Below are positions 43,013-51,560 of a stretch of 55,229 nt of DNA, in pieces; within the stretch, counting starts at the first letter, position 1, and every line of letters begins with the position of its first letter. The DNA is taken from NCBI GenBank assembly GCA_041746135.1, contig JBGTHQ010000036.1:1-55229 (forward strand), written 5' to 3'. Source of the stretch: Alg239-R122 sp041746135. GTDB lineage: Bacteria; Pseudomonadota; Alphaproteobacteria; Sphingomonadales; Sphingomonadaceae. A program made the position numbers and the translations under genes. The notes beneath the pieces were generated by a model. The model did not search any database, had not been told where the DNA came from, and worked only from the letters and a program-made list of their open reading frames with translations.

Positions 43013-44314
43013 ATGAGCGTGACAGGTATCAGCCGGGTTTCTTCGGGGCGGGGGATAGCGCAAAAGGCAGGGCAATATCGCTGGACTATCGTGGCATTGT
43101 TATTCTTTGCGACCACAGTAAACTATATCGACCGCACGATGCTCGGACTGCTAAAGCCAGACCTTCAGAACGAAATGGGTTGGACCGAGGATGATTATGG
43201 CAACATCGTCACGGCATTTCAGGCCGCCTATGCCTTAGGTTTCCTGATTTTTGGCCGGATCATCGATAAGCTTGGGCCAAAAATCGGCTATTCGATTGCG
43301 ATCGTGGTTTGGACCATTGGTCATGTCGCGCACGGCTTCTCGTCGACAATTGCAGCGTTCATGGCTTCGCGGATTGTTCTGGGCGTCGGCGAAGCCGGAC
43401 ATTTCCCTACAATTGTCCGTGCCAGCAGCGAATGGTTCCCCCAAAAGGAGCGATCTTACGCAATTGGATGGGTAAATTCCGCGACCACCATTGGCGTGAT
43501 ATTAACCGCACCCACTTTGGCGCTGTGTATGAAGATTATGGGAATGGACTGGCGCACGACTTTTATTGTGACCGGCTTGTTCGGAGTGATACTGTTGATC
43601 TTATGGCTGTATCTTTACAGCAACCCTCGCGAAAGCGGTAAGGTCAGCGAAGCTGAATTGGCATGGATTGAGCATGATCCGCCCGAAAAAACCGAGCACG
43701 TTCCATGGCTGAAACTGGTGGGCAAACGTGAAGCATGGGCTTTCGCCGCCGCAAAATTTCTGACCGATCCAGTCTGGTTCCTTATGCTGTTCTGGCTGCC
43801 CAGCTATTTCAGTCAATCCTTCGATGTCGACCTCAAGATTTTTGTTGTGCCGATGATTATCATGTATCTGATTTCCGACGTTGGCAGCATCGTTGGCGGC
43901 TGGCTGTCGTCCAAACTGATACAGGCTGGACATACTCCGAACTTTGCGCGCAAGATAACAATGCTGGTCGCGGGATGCTGCGTGCTGCCGATACTTTTTG
44001 TAACGGCGATCGACAGTTTGTGGGCCAGCGTGGCGCTGATTGGTTTGGCACTTGCGGGCCACCAGGCGTTTTCGTCGAACTTGCTTTCGCTTCCTCCCGA
44101 CATGTTTCCCAAGCGGGCTGTCGGATCGGTAATCGGGCTGGGCGGTTTCATGGGCGGTATTGGAGGAATGATCATGGCTAAGTCGGTCGGGCTAGTACTC
44201 GATGCTACCAACAACAATTACACACTCATCTTTGCCGCGTGCACCATAGTCTACTTTGTGGCGGTTCTCATTATCCACCTGCTTTCGCCCAAGCTCGAGC
44301 GGGCCGCCATGTAA
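43013..44314 (+). CDS. MFS transporter, hexuronate (ExuT/ACS) type
   Basis: 433 residues with about 12 membrane segments. The front, RWTIVALLFFATTVNYIDRTMLGLL, and the loop FGRIIDKLGPKIGYSIAIVVW are hallmarks of the anion:cation symporter family that includes ExuT hexuronate carriers; GEAGHFPTIVRASSEWFPQKER and LSLPPDMFPKRAVGSVIGLGG also fit. GAGGTGACGGAG precedes the ATG. It probably imports the uronate product or an unsaturated uronate to feed KduI. Last intact gene of the polysaccharide locus. Confidence 0.86.
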   Translation: MSVTGISRVSSGRGIAQKAGQYRWTIVALLFFATTVNYIDRTMLGLLKPDLQNEMGWTEDDYGNIVTAFQAAYALGFLIFGRIIDKLGPKIGYSIAIVVWTIGHVAHGFSSTIAAFMASRIVLGVGEAGHFPTIVRASSEWFPQKERSYAIGWVNSATTIGVILTAPTLALCMKIMGMDWRTTFIVTGLFGVILLILWLYLYSNPRESGKVSEAELAWIEHDPPEKTEHVPWLKLVGKREAWAFAAAKFLTDPVWFLMLFWLPSYFSQSFDVDLKIFVVPMIIMYLISDVGSIVGGWLSSKLIQAGHTPNFARKITMLVAGCCVLPILFVTAIDSLWASVALIGLALAGHQAFSSNLLSLPPDMFPKRAVGSVIGLGGFMGGIGGMIMAKSVGLVLDATNNNYTLIFAACTIVYFVAVLIIHLLSPKLERAAM

Positions 44315-44646
44315 ATGCCGAAATATGGGCAACAGATTGCGCATTTAGTGCTGCCGTAGCCGATCTGAAATCCCCATTGGCCGGGCATCGACTGGGCTTT
44401 GGCTGTAGCAGATGAGCCCGGCAGCCTCGCAAAATTCGACATAACATTTAGCAATATGCGGGCAGATGCACGGTCCGCGCTGAAGCTGCAATAGTAGGCC
44501 GCCTGCGGTGCCGGAAAGCCATCTTTGGAAAAGACAGGGACCGGTTTCGCACTGTCTTGCCAAATATATTCTGCAAAAGGCACTTAAGTCTCCAGTGCCT
44601 CTTGCTAGGATCCCGTACACACCAGGTGAAAAGCACGGCTGATCTC
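44315..44646. other. Intergenic stretch, fragmentary frames only
   Basis: Between the hexuronate transporter and the peptide cluster. Overlapping short minus-strand frames exist (for example 44251-44583) but none shows a domain, ribosome site or consistent coding pattern. A decayed gene is possible; nothing can be named. Confidence 0.4.
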
Positions 44647-44763
44647 TTACTGTTGGTTATGCAACTTCCCATGGGGGCGTTTGTCGATGGCGACTATAAT
44701 GGCGGCATCATCGACATAGGTTTTGCGGATTACGGATACGGCTTTGGGCTCAGCCTGTGACAT
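44647..44763 (-). CDS. Doubtful 38-residue ORF downstream of the ABC exporter
   Basis: ATG at 44763, 29 bp after the exporter stop and in the same direction; product starts MSQAEPKAVSVIRKTYVDD. There is no clear ribosome site and no Cys. It could be a last small gene of the peptide cluster or chance. Confidence 0.2.
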   Translation of the reverse strand: MSQAEPKAVSVIRKTYVDDAAIIVAIDKRPHGKLHNQQ

Positions 44764-44792
44764 TTTCGACCGCACGCCGGATAAACGGGGTT

Positions 44793-46508
44793 CTAGGTGC
44801 TGTTCGCTTCGGAAGCACTTAGGGATTCCCGCACATGGTTGTAAAAGGAAATCTCGGTAATCTTTCCGCGATCTATCCGAAAATGCCGGTCGACTCTGGT
44901 TTCAATCGCGCCCGGATTATGGCTGACGATAATCAAGGTGCGCTTGCCTTTCTGCCGGAAAAGCTCGTCATACAGAGCGACGCAGCTTTCACCGTCAACT
45001 GCGGCGGTGGGTTCGTCGAGCAATAGCACGGGCGGATTGCAGATCAGCGCGCGGGCCAGCGAAATGCGCTGGCGCTGGCCTCCCGATAGTCTGGCGCCGC
45101 GCTCTCCAACCTCTGCATTTTTATCGACGCCGGTTTGGCGCAGTTTGACCATGTCTATGATGGTGTCGATTTCGCTGTCGGTGGCCCAGGGACGACCGAC
45201 GGCTATATTTTCCAGTACGCTGGTTTCGAACAGGAAGACATCCTGGGAAACTGGCAGTACCAAGGGAAAAAGGCTTTTCGTCTCGCCTGGAAGAATATGC
45301 GTGTTTCCCACCTCGATCGTTCCCTTAGTCGGCGGAAGCATGCCGGTCAGTAGCCGGATTAGCGTCGTTTTCCCCGCACCGTTCGGACCCGTCACCAAAA
45401 CGCGTTCGCCCGGCTGTATCGTGAACGAGGCGCCGACAATGGCCGGACGGTCCGCGCCGGGATAGTGGAAGGACACATTGCGGAAGCGGATGCCGGGGGC
45501 CGCGCGCATGGCGGAGGGGCGGTGGCGGGACCGGTGCAATTCGCCCGTCAGCGCTCCGCTGACCCGGTTCAGGTTCGGGGTCAGTTTGGCGATCGACGTG
45601 ACGCCTTGCACCAGCGACTGCGCGCTCCCCCATAGATACAGCACCATCGCGTTTGCTGTCACCAACGTACCGATATCCAGATTTTGCGTCTGAATTGAAA
45701 TGCCGCCGACGATCAGAACGAGAAGCGCCAAAAGTCCTTGCGAGGACGCGGACAGCGTCTGGATGGCGGCGCTGTTCTTTTGGGCGGCGAGCATACTCCG
45801 CATACGCTGTTTGAGACGCAGCGAATACAGCGCCTTGCGCCGGCCCGTCGCATTATAGGGGATCAGGACGCTCAAGCCCATCAGCGTTTCGTGGAGAAAG
45901 GCACTGGTTTCGCCGGTCCGTTCGGAGGCATCGAAAAACAACAGGCCCGAGCGTGCGGCCAGCCGCGCCATCACGAACGCATAGGCCGGCACCAGCGCGA
46001 TCACCAGAACCGGGATGACGGGATTCAGCAGCGTCGCGAAAATAACGGCCGCCACCGCAAGTGTTATCGGCTTTGCGACCACCCCTATAAAAGCGACCAG
46101 TTCCGAACAGGCCTGGGTATCTTCGTTCATCCGGTTCAGCTGTATCGCCGAGGTCATTTCGTTTGTTTCGCTCGCGGTGAGCGAAAATACGGAAGATCCG
46201 ATGACGTGGCCGATAGTGAAATTGCAATGCTCTCTGAGCGCACCGCCGCTGCGAATTTCGATGTTGGAGAAGAGCGAAGAGGCGGCCCAGAGCAAGGCCG
46301 CGATCATGATATAGGTCCAAAACGTACTGAAGCCGCCCGCTTCGTCCCCGACGATAACATTGAAAATATCGCCCAGCAGGATTGCCGAGCCAACCTGTAG
46401 CCCGGCATTTATGACGCCGATAATGCTTGTTCGCAATGCGAGTTGCCGTACTTTTCGCGAGGCCCGAAAAATGGGGAGCGCTACCTTTGCATATACCCGC
46501 AAGTCCAT
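44793..46508 (-). CDS. ABC exporter, fused membrane and ATPase domains
   Basis: 571 residues. Residues about 20-310 form a type I exporter membrane domain with about six hydrophobic segments. The ATPase domain has Walker A TGPNGAGKTT, the signature RLSGGQRQRISLARAL (LSGGQ), Walker B VLLLDEPTAAVD and the switch-His strand LIIVSHNPG. There is no N-terminal C39 peptidase domain, so leader removal would need another enzyme. It lies 18 bp after the radical SAM gene, so export of the modified peptide or self-protection is likely. Confidence 0.87.
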   Translation of the reverse strand: MDLRVYAKVALPIFRASRKVRQLALRTSIIGVINAGLQVGSAILLGDIFNVIVGDEAGGFSTFWTYIMIAALLWAASSLFSNIEIRSGGALREHCNFTIGHVIGSSVFSLTASETNEMTSAIQLNRMNEDTQACSELVAFIGVVAKPITLAVAAVIFATLLNPVIPVLVIALVPAYAFVMARLAARSGLLFFDASERTGETSAFLHETLMGLSVLIPYNATGRRKALYSLRLKQRMRSMLAAQKNSAAIQTLSASSQGLLALLVLIVGGISIQTQNLDIGTLVTANAMVLYLWGSAQSLVQGVTSIAKLTPNLNRVSGALTGELHRSRHRPSAMRAAPGIRFRNVSFHYPGADRPAIVGASFTIQPGERVLVTGPNGAGKTTLIRLLTGMLPPTKGTIEVGNTHILPGETKSLFPLVLPVSQDVFLFETSVLENIAVGRPWATDSEIDTIIDMVKLRQTGVDKNAEVGERGARLSGGQRQRISLARALICNPPVLLLDEPTAAVDGESCVALYDELFRQKGKRTLIIVSHNPGAIETRVDRHFRIDRGKITEISFYNHVRESLSASEANST

Positions 46509-46526
46509 CGGATTTCGGCTACCCTT

Positions 46527-47912
46527 CTAGTTTGTGGCCGCGGGTATCGAATCCCAGAGTTTGTTTTGCGCGATCTCGAAATATGTCGGACACATTTCCT
46601 TGTTCCTCGCCAGAAAATCGCCTTCGCGCGAATAGGCTTCGGACCGGCAGCCGCTTGAGCAGATATACCGCACGGGACAGACATTGCATTCGGGGATCTT
46701 GTCCACGGTCGCGCGCCGCGTCCTGTCGCGCTCGGGCGAGTTGAGCACGGCAGTAAGGCCTGCTTCGAACGCATTGCCGAGCAGGAATTCCTTTTCATGC
46801 AAAGTCTGGCACGGATAGACATCGCCATTGGGATCGATGCTGACCAGTCCGTTACCGACGCCGCACTGGTTGCGAAATTCGATCGGCACCTCTTTCGTCA
46901 CGGCGCGGTGGAAATCATATTGCCGCTTTTCAAATTCTCTGTATTGCTCGGCATCCAGCATATGCTCGGCGGCACCGAAACGCTCCTGTGGATCATTCAC
47001 CGCCATCGCGGAACCGGCCAGAGTGACTTCTTCGGCCTGCAATTCGTTTTCCGCAAATGCGATGATCTCCTCGACGCTCGATAGCGTGGTCGGCGTGACG
47101 ACGCCGTTCACGTGCAAATGGCGCAGGCCCGCCCGCCGCAATTGCATAATCGCGTTAAGCGCCTTGGCATGCGAGCCTTCGCCGCGAATCGCATCGTGCC
47201 CGCCATCGGCGGTGCGGCTGTCGATGCTGATCGAAACCACACTGACCGCGTCGACGATTTCGGCGGCATTCTTATCGGTGATAAGTCCGCCATTCGACAG
47301 CAGGTTGACATAAAGGCCCAGCGAACGCGCATGTCTGGCGATCACCAGAAACTCTTTGTAGAGCGTCGCTTCGCCACCTGTCAGCTTGACTTCGCGCAAA
47401 CCGAACGCGGCTGCCTCGTCCAGCAAGGCAATAAACTGGTCGGTACGGGAAATCTTGTCTTTGCGGCCTTCAAGCTGCTCGGCTTTGAGTTTCTTCATGA
47501 AATCGAAGCGATGGTCCTGATTGTAACAATAAGAGCATTTGAGATTGCACGCCGCGGTCAGATGCAGATACATGGCCTGCGGAAATTCCAGCGGCTCCAT
47601 CGATGGATAATTCGTGGCATATTCACTGGCATGCAAAAAGCCGATATCCATAAGATGGGAAAACAATTGCATCAGGTAATCCTGCAGCGACGGGTCCGCG
47701 GCGCTTATGCCAGTGGCGGAGGAAAGCGCTTGAATTGCGTCATCGACGCTATGCCGCTCCGCAAACGACTGTAAGCATAACTGGCCCGTTTGATCAGTGG
47801 CAAACCAGACATGATTGACCGGGTCGATGATGAGCCGCCGGTCTTCACGTTCGAGAATGTGAAATTCAGGCGGGGGTACACAATTTCCTATCAAATCCAT
47901 ATTTGTCGGCAT
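46527..47912 (-). CDS. Radical SAM/SPASM peptide maturase
   Basis: 461 residues from the ATG at 47912 with ACGGAGG at good spacing; a longer start at 47930 lacks this. Residues 1 to about 95 resemble a PqqD-like RiPP recognition domain (FHILEREDRRLIIDPVNHVWF). The radical SAM core has C122-N-L-K-C126-S-Y-C129 for the 4Fe-4S/SAM cluster and LTGGEATLYKEF. The C-terminal SPASM region has CGVGNGLVSIDPNGDVYPC, then CNVCPVRYICSSGC and a last Cys in EMCPTYF, ligands for auxiliary clusters. It probably forms thioether or other crosslinks on the small Cys/Gly-rich peptide encoded just upstream. Confidence 0.9.
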   Translation of the reverse strand: MPTNMDLIGNCVPPPEFHILEREDRRLIIDPVNHVWFATDQTGQLCLQSFAERHSVDDAIQALSSATGISAADPSLQDYLMQLFSHLMDIGFLHASEYATNYPSMEPLEFPQAMYLHLTAACNLKCSYCYNQDHRFDFMKKLKAEQLEGRKDKISRTDQFIALLDEAAAFGLREVKLTGGEATLYKEFLVIARHARSLGLYVNLLSNGGLITDKNAAEIVDAVSVVSISIDSRTADGGHDAIRGEGSHAKALNAIMQLRRAGLRHLHVNGVVTPTTLSSVEEIIAFAENELQAEEVTLAGSAMAVNDPQERFGAAEHMLDAEQYREFEKRQYDFHRAVTKEVPIEFRNQCGVGNGLVSIDPNGDVYPCQTLHEKEFLLGNAFEAGLTAVLNSPERDRTRRATVDKIPECNVCPVRYICSSGCRSEAYSREGDFLARNKEMCPTYFEIAQNKLWDSIPAATN

Positions 47913-47928
47913 GATCGCCTCCGTTGAC

Positions 47929-47971
47929 AAAAAGGCGGACGCCAGCGTTCAGAAACTGACGCCGAGCGTCC
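47929..47971 (-). terminator. Terminator-like hairpin between peptide gene and radical SAM gene
   Basis: Read on the minus strand: outer stem GGACGC/GCGTCC (47966-47971 with 47937-47942), inner stem GCGTCAG-TTT-CTGaACGC, then GCC and TTTTT at 47933-47929. It begins 16 bp after the peptide gene stop and ends 16 bp before the radical SAM start. A partial terminator would yield more peptide than enzyme. Confidence 0.65.
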
Positions 47972-47987
47972 CCCTACAGGTTTTACA

Positions 47988-48191
47988 TCATTCGCCGATC
48001 GTTGGCTCGGTCAATCCGCTGCCCCCGCCATTGGTTGATCCGCAGCCACAGGCTCCACCGGATCCCATTCCGCTGCGGCCCGAACACCGACAACCCATGG
48101 CCTGCAGACCCGATGATGCCCCCGCTTGAACGAGAGGGGAAGCGAGACTCAAGGCCGGTGCCATACTTGAACTAAAAGCATTGCTATTCAT
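47988..48191 (-). CDS. Candidate RiPP precursor peptide, Gly/Ser-rich with two CxC pairs
   Basis: 67 residues from the ATG at 48191, with AAGGAG 7 bp upstream; longer starts lack a site. Residues 1 to about 31 are Ala/Ser/Leu-rich without charge and could serve as leader. The C-terminal half is Gly/Ser-rich with four Cys: C34-R-C36 and C48-G-C50, separated by 11 residues, followed by GGGSG and an acidic end TEPTIGE. There are no aromatic residues after residue 6. The gene lies directly before a radical SAM/SPASM enzyme with a recognition domain. Small size, composition and position make a RiPP precursor the best reading; the crosslink type cannot be told. Confidence 0.75.
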   Translation of the reverse strand: MNSNAFSSSMAPALSLASPLVQAGASSGLQAMGCRCSGRSGMGSGGACGCGSTNGGGSGLTEPTIGE

Positions 48192-48348
48192 TACCATTCT
48201 CCTTGTAGTATAAACCACAATAATACTGTGGAAACTAAGTAAATAGCATAAACATTTGTAAATTTCAATGACAGAAGACAAAATATGCGCAATATTACAA
48301 TTATTTAATGGTACTGTTTAAAATATTGAATTACCAGAAATTCTGTAT
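48192..48348 (-). promoter_or_regulatory. AT-rich promoter region of the peptide gene
   Basis: 157 bp between the permease stop and the peptide start. It contains a 17 bp inverted repeat, CCACA-N7-TGTGG, at 48215-48231, 23 bp before the start codon, and GCGCAATATTACAAT at 48287-48301, which recurs inverted at 51529-51543. Either could be a regulator site. The drop in GC compared with the flanks is marked. Confidence 0.45.
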
Positions 48349-50763
48349 TCAATCATTTTTGAGTATATTGGCAATATTTGTTCTAGAAGCGCGAGAAGAT
48401 TGGAAAGAGATAGTGAGTATTGCCACGCATATAATAATCACGCTCGACGCCATGAAATGGGTCGGGGAGAGAGCAATTGGATCGGCAAATCCAGAGAGCC
48501 ATTGGCGCAACAGGATATAGGAGATCGGCCAGGCGATGAGGTTAGAAACAATAACAGGGCGCAGAAATTGTCCGACCAGCAACTGGGTTATATCACCGGA
48601 GGTGGCACCCAAGGTTTTGCGAATGCCGATCTCACGCATGCGGCGCGCGGTTGTAAACGACGCCAGCCCCCACAGGCCGATCGACGCGATGAAAATCGCC
48701 AGCCCCGAGGTGACACCCAGCATTTTGAAAGTACGGGTGTCGGCATCGTAATATGAGCGCAACCTTTGTTCGGCGGTCGAGGCTTGGTAGGGGACCTGCG
48801 GTGCTGTCTGTTGCCAGCGTTCGGCGATTACGGCCGCAATATCCGATTCGGCTCCGTTATACCGCAGCGCCAGCAAAGGGTTGGGGGGCATTTCGGAAAA
48901 ATAGAGATAATAAGTGGGGCCGAGTGTAAGACGCGATGAAAAAAACTGCATGTCGGCAGCCACCCCGATTATCGTTCGGGGGGCAGCGCCGCCGATCGTC
49001 TTGCCGATCGCGGCTTGCGGCGATACGAAGCCCATGGCACGCAATGCCCGGCGGCTGATGATGATATTTCTTGGTGTGGACCAATCGAGCCCCGCCGAAT
49101 CGTCTGCGCCGAAACGATCGTTAAACTGCCGCCCGGCGATCAAGCGTGTTCCATAGGTTTGAAAAAAATTGGGACCGATCGATATGCGCCGCATTGACAC
49201 GCCGTTGCCATTGCTGCCCGCAACCGGGAAATTGTCGGCACTGTCGAGCCCGCTGCCCGGCGCATTATCGGCGGTAGTGTGGGCGAGCACTTGAGGTAAC
49301 TTGCGCACATTCTCCACTAGTCTCGTCCTTTGCGAATCGTCCAGCGCGGGGTCCGCGAAAGATTCGACGACCAACAATTGTTCGCGATCATACCCCGGAT
49401 CGGTATTGCGCATATGGCGCATCTGCGCAGCCGCCACGATCGTGCCGGTTAACAGCACAACCGCAATAGTAAACTGGAATATGACAAGCGCCTCACGCAG
49501 TCTGGCTCCGGTCCTTCCCCCGCCCGGCGTGTGGGCAGATGCCAGTGTACCTGCAGCGGGCAGGCGCGCCAGAACGATTGCCGGATAAAAGCCGGAAGCG
49601 ATGCCGACCAGTATCGCCAAGGCAAGAGTCGCTGGCAATATCGCGAGATAAGGAAAGGACAGCAACAGACCGGTGGCGGCGTTCAGGAACTGGAGCATGG
49701 GTATGGCCAGCACCAGTCCCGCGAGCGCCGACAGCAAAGCTATCGCCACAGCCTCTGCCAGAAACTGTATCAAAAGTGCCCTGCGATCGGCCCCCAGAAC
49801 CTTGCGCATCGCCACCTCGCGCGCGCGAAGCCCTGCCCGGGCGGTCGCCAGGTTTACATAGTTGAAAATGGCGATGGCGAGGATCAGCGCGCCAACCAAT
49901 CCCAGCGTGATGACGGTGGACCTGGGGCTTCCGCCTTCGTCGCCGACCGGATTCAGATGCAGATCATCTATCGGCAGCAACGACAAACCCAGTCGCGGCG
50001 TATCGGGCCCGAGATCGCTTTGCGCGCGGCGGGCAACAAAGTCGGGGAGGCGCAGGGCAAAGGCTTTGGCTGCGTCTGCTTCGGGAAAACGCACAAAGGT
50101 CAGGACATTGCTTGCGCCCCAGAAGTTCCAGGCCGGATCATGGATCTTTTCCGGAAGCCGCACCAGCATGGAAAACTGAAAATCGGTAGTGCGCGGCAAA
50201 TCTTCGAAAACAGCCGCCACCCGGTATGGGCGCGTCTGATTGTACAGAGTAATCGTCATCGATTGGCCGAGGGGCGAAAGATCACCGAAATATTTTTGGG
50301 CAGTTCCCGCGCTGATTGCCACATTTTCGGGTTCTGCCAATGCGTCCTGCGCATTTCCGGCGATCAGCGGCAGTTCGAAGACATCAAAGAAACCCGCGTC
50401 CACGCGCGAGACATTCTCCGATAAACCGATGCCGCCGCGAAGCACGGTTCCTGCACCCTGGGTATATTGGATGCGGGTACCTGTGATGCCGGGAAACTCG
50501 GCTTTGAGCAGGTCCAAAAGGCCGCCCATGGTCGCACTGTCGATGCCGTCATACGGGCTGCCCGGCTGATCCCAGCTGGTCTGGATCAGATAAATTTCCT
50601 CATGACCAGGCAACCAGCGTTCGAAACTGGTTTCGTGACGGATATAGATGCCTATTACCAAGGCTGCGGCGATGCCGATCGACAGGCTGCCGACATTTAG
50701 GAATGTGTAGAAAAGATGATACGAAAGCGAACGGTACAGGGCACGAAACGAAAACCAGGTCAT
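48349..50763 (-). CDS. MacB/FtsX-type ABC transporter permease
   Basis: 804 residues from the ATG at 50763, 19 bp after the ATPase gene. It has a first transmembrane helix (FLNVGSLSIGIAAALVIGIYI), a large periplasmic MacB-type domain, an FtsX segment at about 290-430 (LGLVGALILAIAIFNYVNLATARAGLRAREVAMRKVLG), a second periplasmic part, and a last FtsX segment (RRMREIGIRKTLGATSG). This duplicated FtsX layout is common in peptide or antibiotic exporters of the tripartite type. With the adjacent ATPase and HlyD adaptor it forms a complete exporter; an outer membrane factor is not encoded here. Confidence 0.85.
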   Translation of the reverse strand: MTWFSFRALYRSLSYHLFYTFLNVGSLSIGIAAALVIGIYIRHETSFERWLPGHEEIYLIQTSWDQPGSPYDGIDSATMGGLLDLLKAEFPGITGTRIQYTQGAGTVLRGGIGLSENVSRVDAGFFDVFELPLIAGNAQDALAEPENVAISAGTAQKYFGDLSPLGQSMTITLYNQTRPYRVAAVFEDLPRTTDFQFSMLVRLPEKIHDPAWNFWGASNVLTFVRFPEADAAKAFALRLPDFVARRAQSDLGPDTPRLGLSLLPIDDLHLNPVGDEGGSPRSTVITLGLVGALILAIAIFNYVNLATARAGLRAREVAMRKVLGADRRALLIQFLAEAVAIALLSALAGLVLAIPMLQFLNAATGLLLSFPYLAILPATLALAILVGIASGFYPAIVLARLPAAGTLASAHTPGGGRTGARLREALVIFQFTIAVVLLTGTIVAAAQMRHMRNTDPGYDREQLLVVESFADPALDDSQRTRLVENVRKLPQVLAHTTADNAPGSGLDSADNFPVAGSNGNGVSMRRISIGPNFFQTYGTRLIAGRQFNDRFGADDSAGLDWSTPRNIIISRRALRAMGFVSPQAAIGKTIGGAAPRTIIGVAADMQFFSSRLTLGPTYYLYFSEMPPNPLLALRYNGAESDIAAVIAERWQQTAPQVPYQASTAEQRLRSYYDADTRTFKMLGVTSGLAIFIASIGLWGLASFTTARRMREIGIRKTLGATSGDITQLLVGQFLRPVIVSNLIAWPISYILLRQWLSGFADPIALSPTHFMASSVIIICVAILTISFQSSRASRTNIANILKND

Positions 50764-50782
50764 TTTCCATCCCTTCTCGAAT

Positions 50783-51469
50783 CTACCGCACTGTCGACCC
50801 GACAATCCGGCCATCAAGCATGGTGATCTGCCGGTGCGCGATGTCGGCATCGTCCTGCGAATGGGTCACCATCACGATCGTCGTCCCCGCTGCGTTCAGC
50901 GCAGACAGGATATCCCTCACCTGCCTGCTGTTGGCGCTATCGAGATTGCCGGTGGGCTCGTCGGCCAGGATCAGTTGCGGATCGCTGACGATCGCGCGGG
51001 CGATCGCGGCGCGCTGTTGCTGCCCGCCGGAAAGCTGGTGCGGAAAATGATCGGCACGATGGGCGATGCCAACCTGATCCATTGCCGCCATCAATCGCGT
51101 GCGGCGGTCGGCAATCGCTTGCCTGCGATAGACAAGACCCAGTTCGACATTCTCGCGCACGGTCAGCTCGTCGATGAGATTGAAGCTCTGGAACACGAAC
51201 CCGAGCTTTTCGCTGCGGAAACGCGCCAGCGATTTCTCGTCCATGTCCGCGAGATTGTGGTCTCCGAAATAATAGCGGCCGGTGGTCGGGCGGTCGATCG
51301 TGCCCAGCATGTTGAGCAGGGTGGATTTGCCGCATCCCGACGGACCCATGACGGCAACGAATTCGCCCACGCCAACGTGCAGATTGATGGCATGCAACGC
51401 GGTCGTTTCGACATCGTCGGATAGATAGCGCCGCCAGATTTCTTCCAAACGGATCATAGTTTTAGCCAT
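50783..51469 (-). CDS. ABC transporter ATP-binding protein (MacB/LolD type)
   Basis: 228 residues from the ATG at 51469; an ATG at 51457 gives MIRLEEIWRRY, the usual family front, and neither has a strong ribosome site. Walker A GPSGCGKST, Q-loop FVFQSFNLI, signature QLSGGQQQRAAIARAI, Walker B LILADEPTGNLD and switch His VMVTHS are all intact. It drives the FtsX-type permease encoded 19 bp downstream. Confidence 0.88.
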   Translation of the reverse strand: MAKTMIRLEEIWRRYLSDDVETTALHAINLHVGVGEFVAVMGPSGCGKSTLLNMLGTIDRPTTGRYYFGDHNLADMDEKSLARFRSEKLGFVFQSFNLIDELTVRENVELGLVYRRQAIADRRTRLMAAMDQVGIAHRADHFPHQLSGGQQQRAAIARAIVSDPQLILADEPTGNLDSANSRQVRDILSALNAAGTTIVMVTHSQDDADIAHRQITMLDGRIVGSTVR

Positions 51470-51560
51470 TCCAGACAAGAACCGGATTTTGAGTTTTCAC
51501 GAATGTCTTCCATATTTGAAATTATATTATTGTAATATTGCGCGGCACCATCCGGAATGG

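Noticed and set aside
44251..44583. 110-codon minus-strand frame after the hexuronate transporter
   Set aside because: Overlaps the transporter end, has no domain or ribosome site, and competing frames are equally open.
46527..47912. Radical SAM enzyme as an anaerobic sulfatase maturase
   Set aside because: Sulfatases are nearby, but this gene is in a different operon beside a small Cys-rich peptide, has a recognition-like N-terminal domain, and a dedicated FGE is already present.
47988..48191. Peptide as a daropeptide (darobactin-like) precursor
   Set aside because: The transport genes look alike, but the core region has no Trp or other aromatic residue needed for that crosslink.
49531..50424. 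297-codon plus-strand frame
   Set aside because: Antisense to the FtsX-type permease; Gln/Arg-rich shadow translation.
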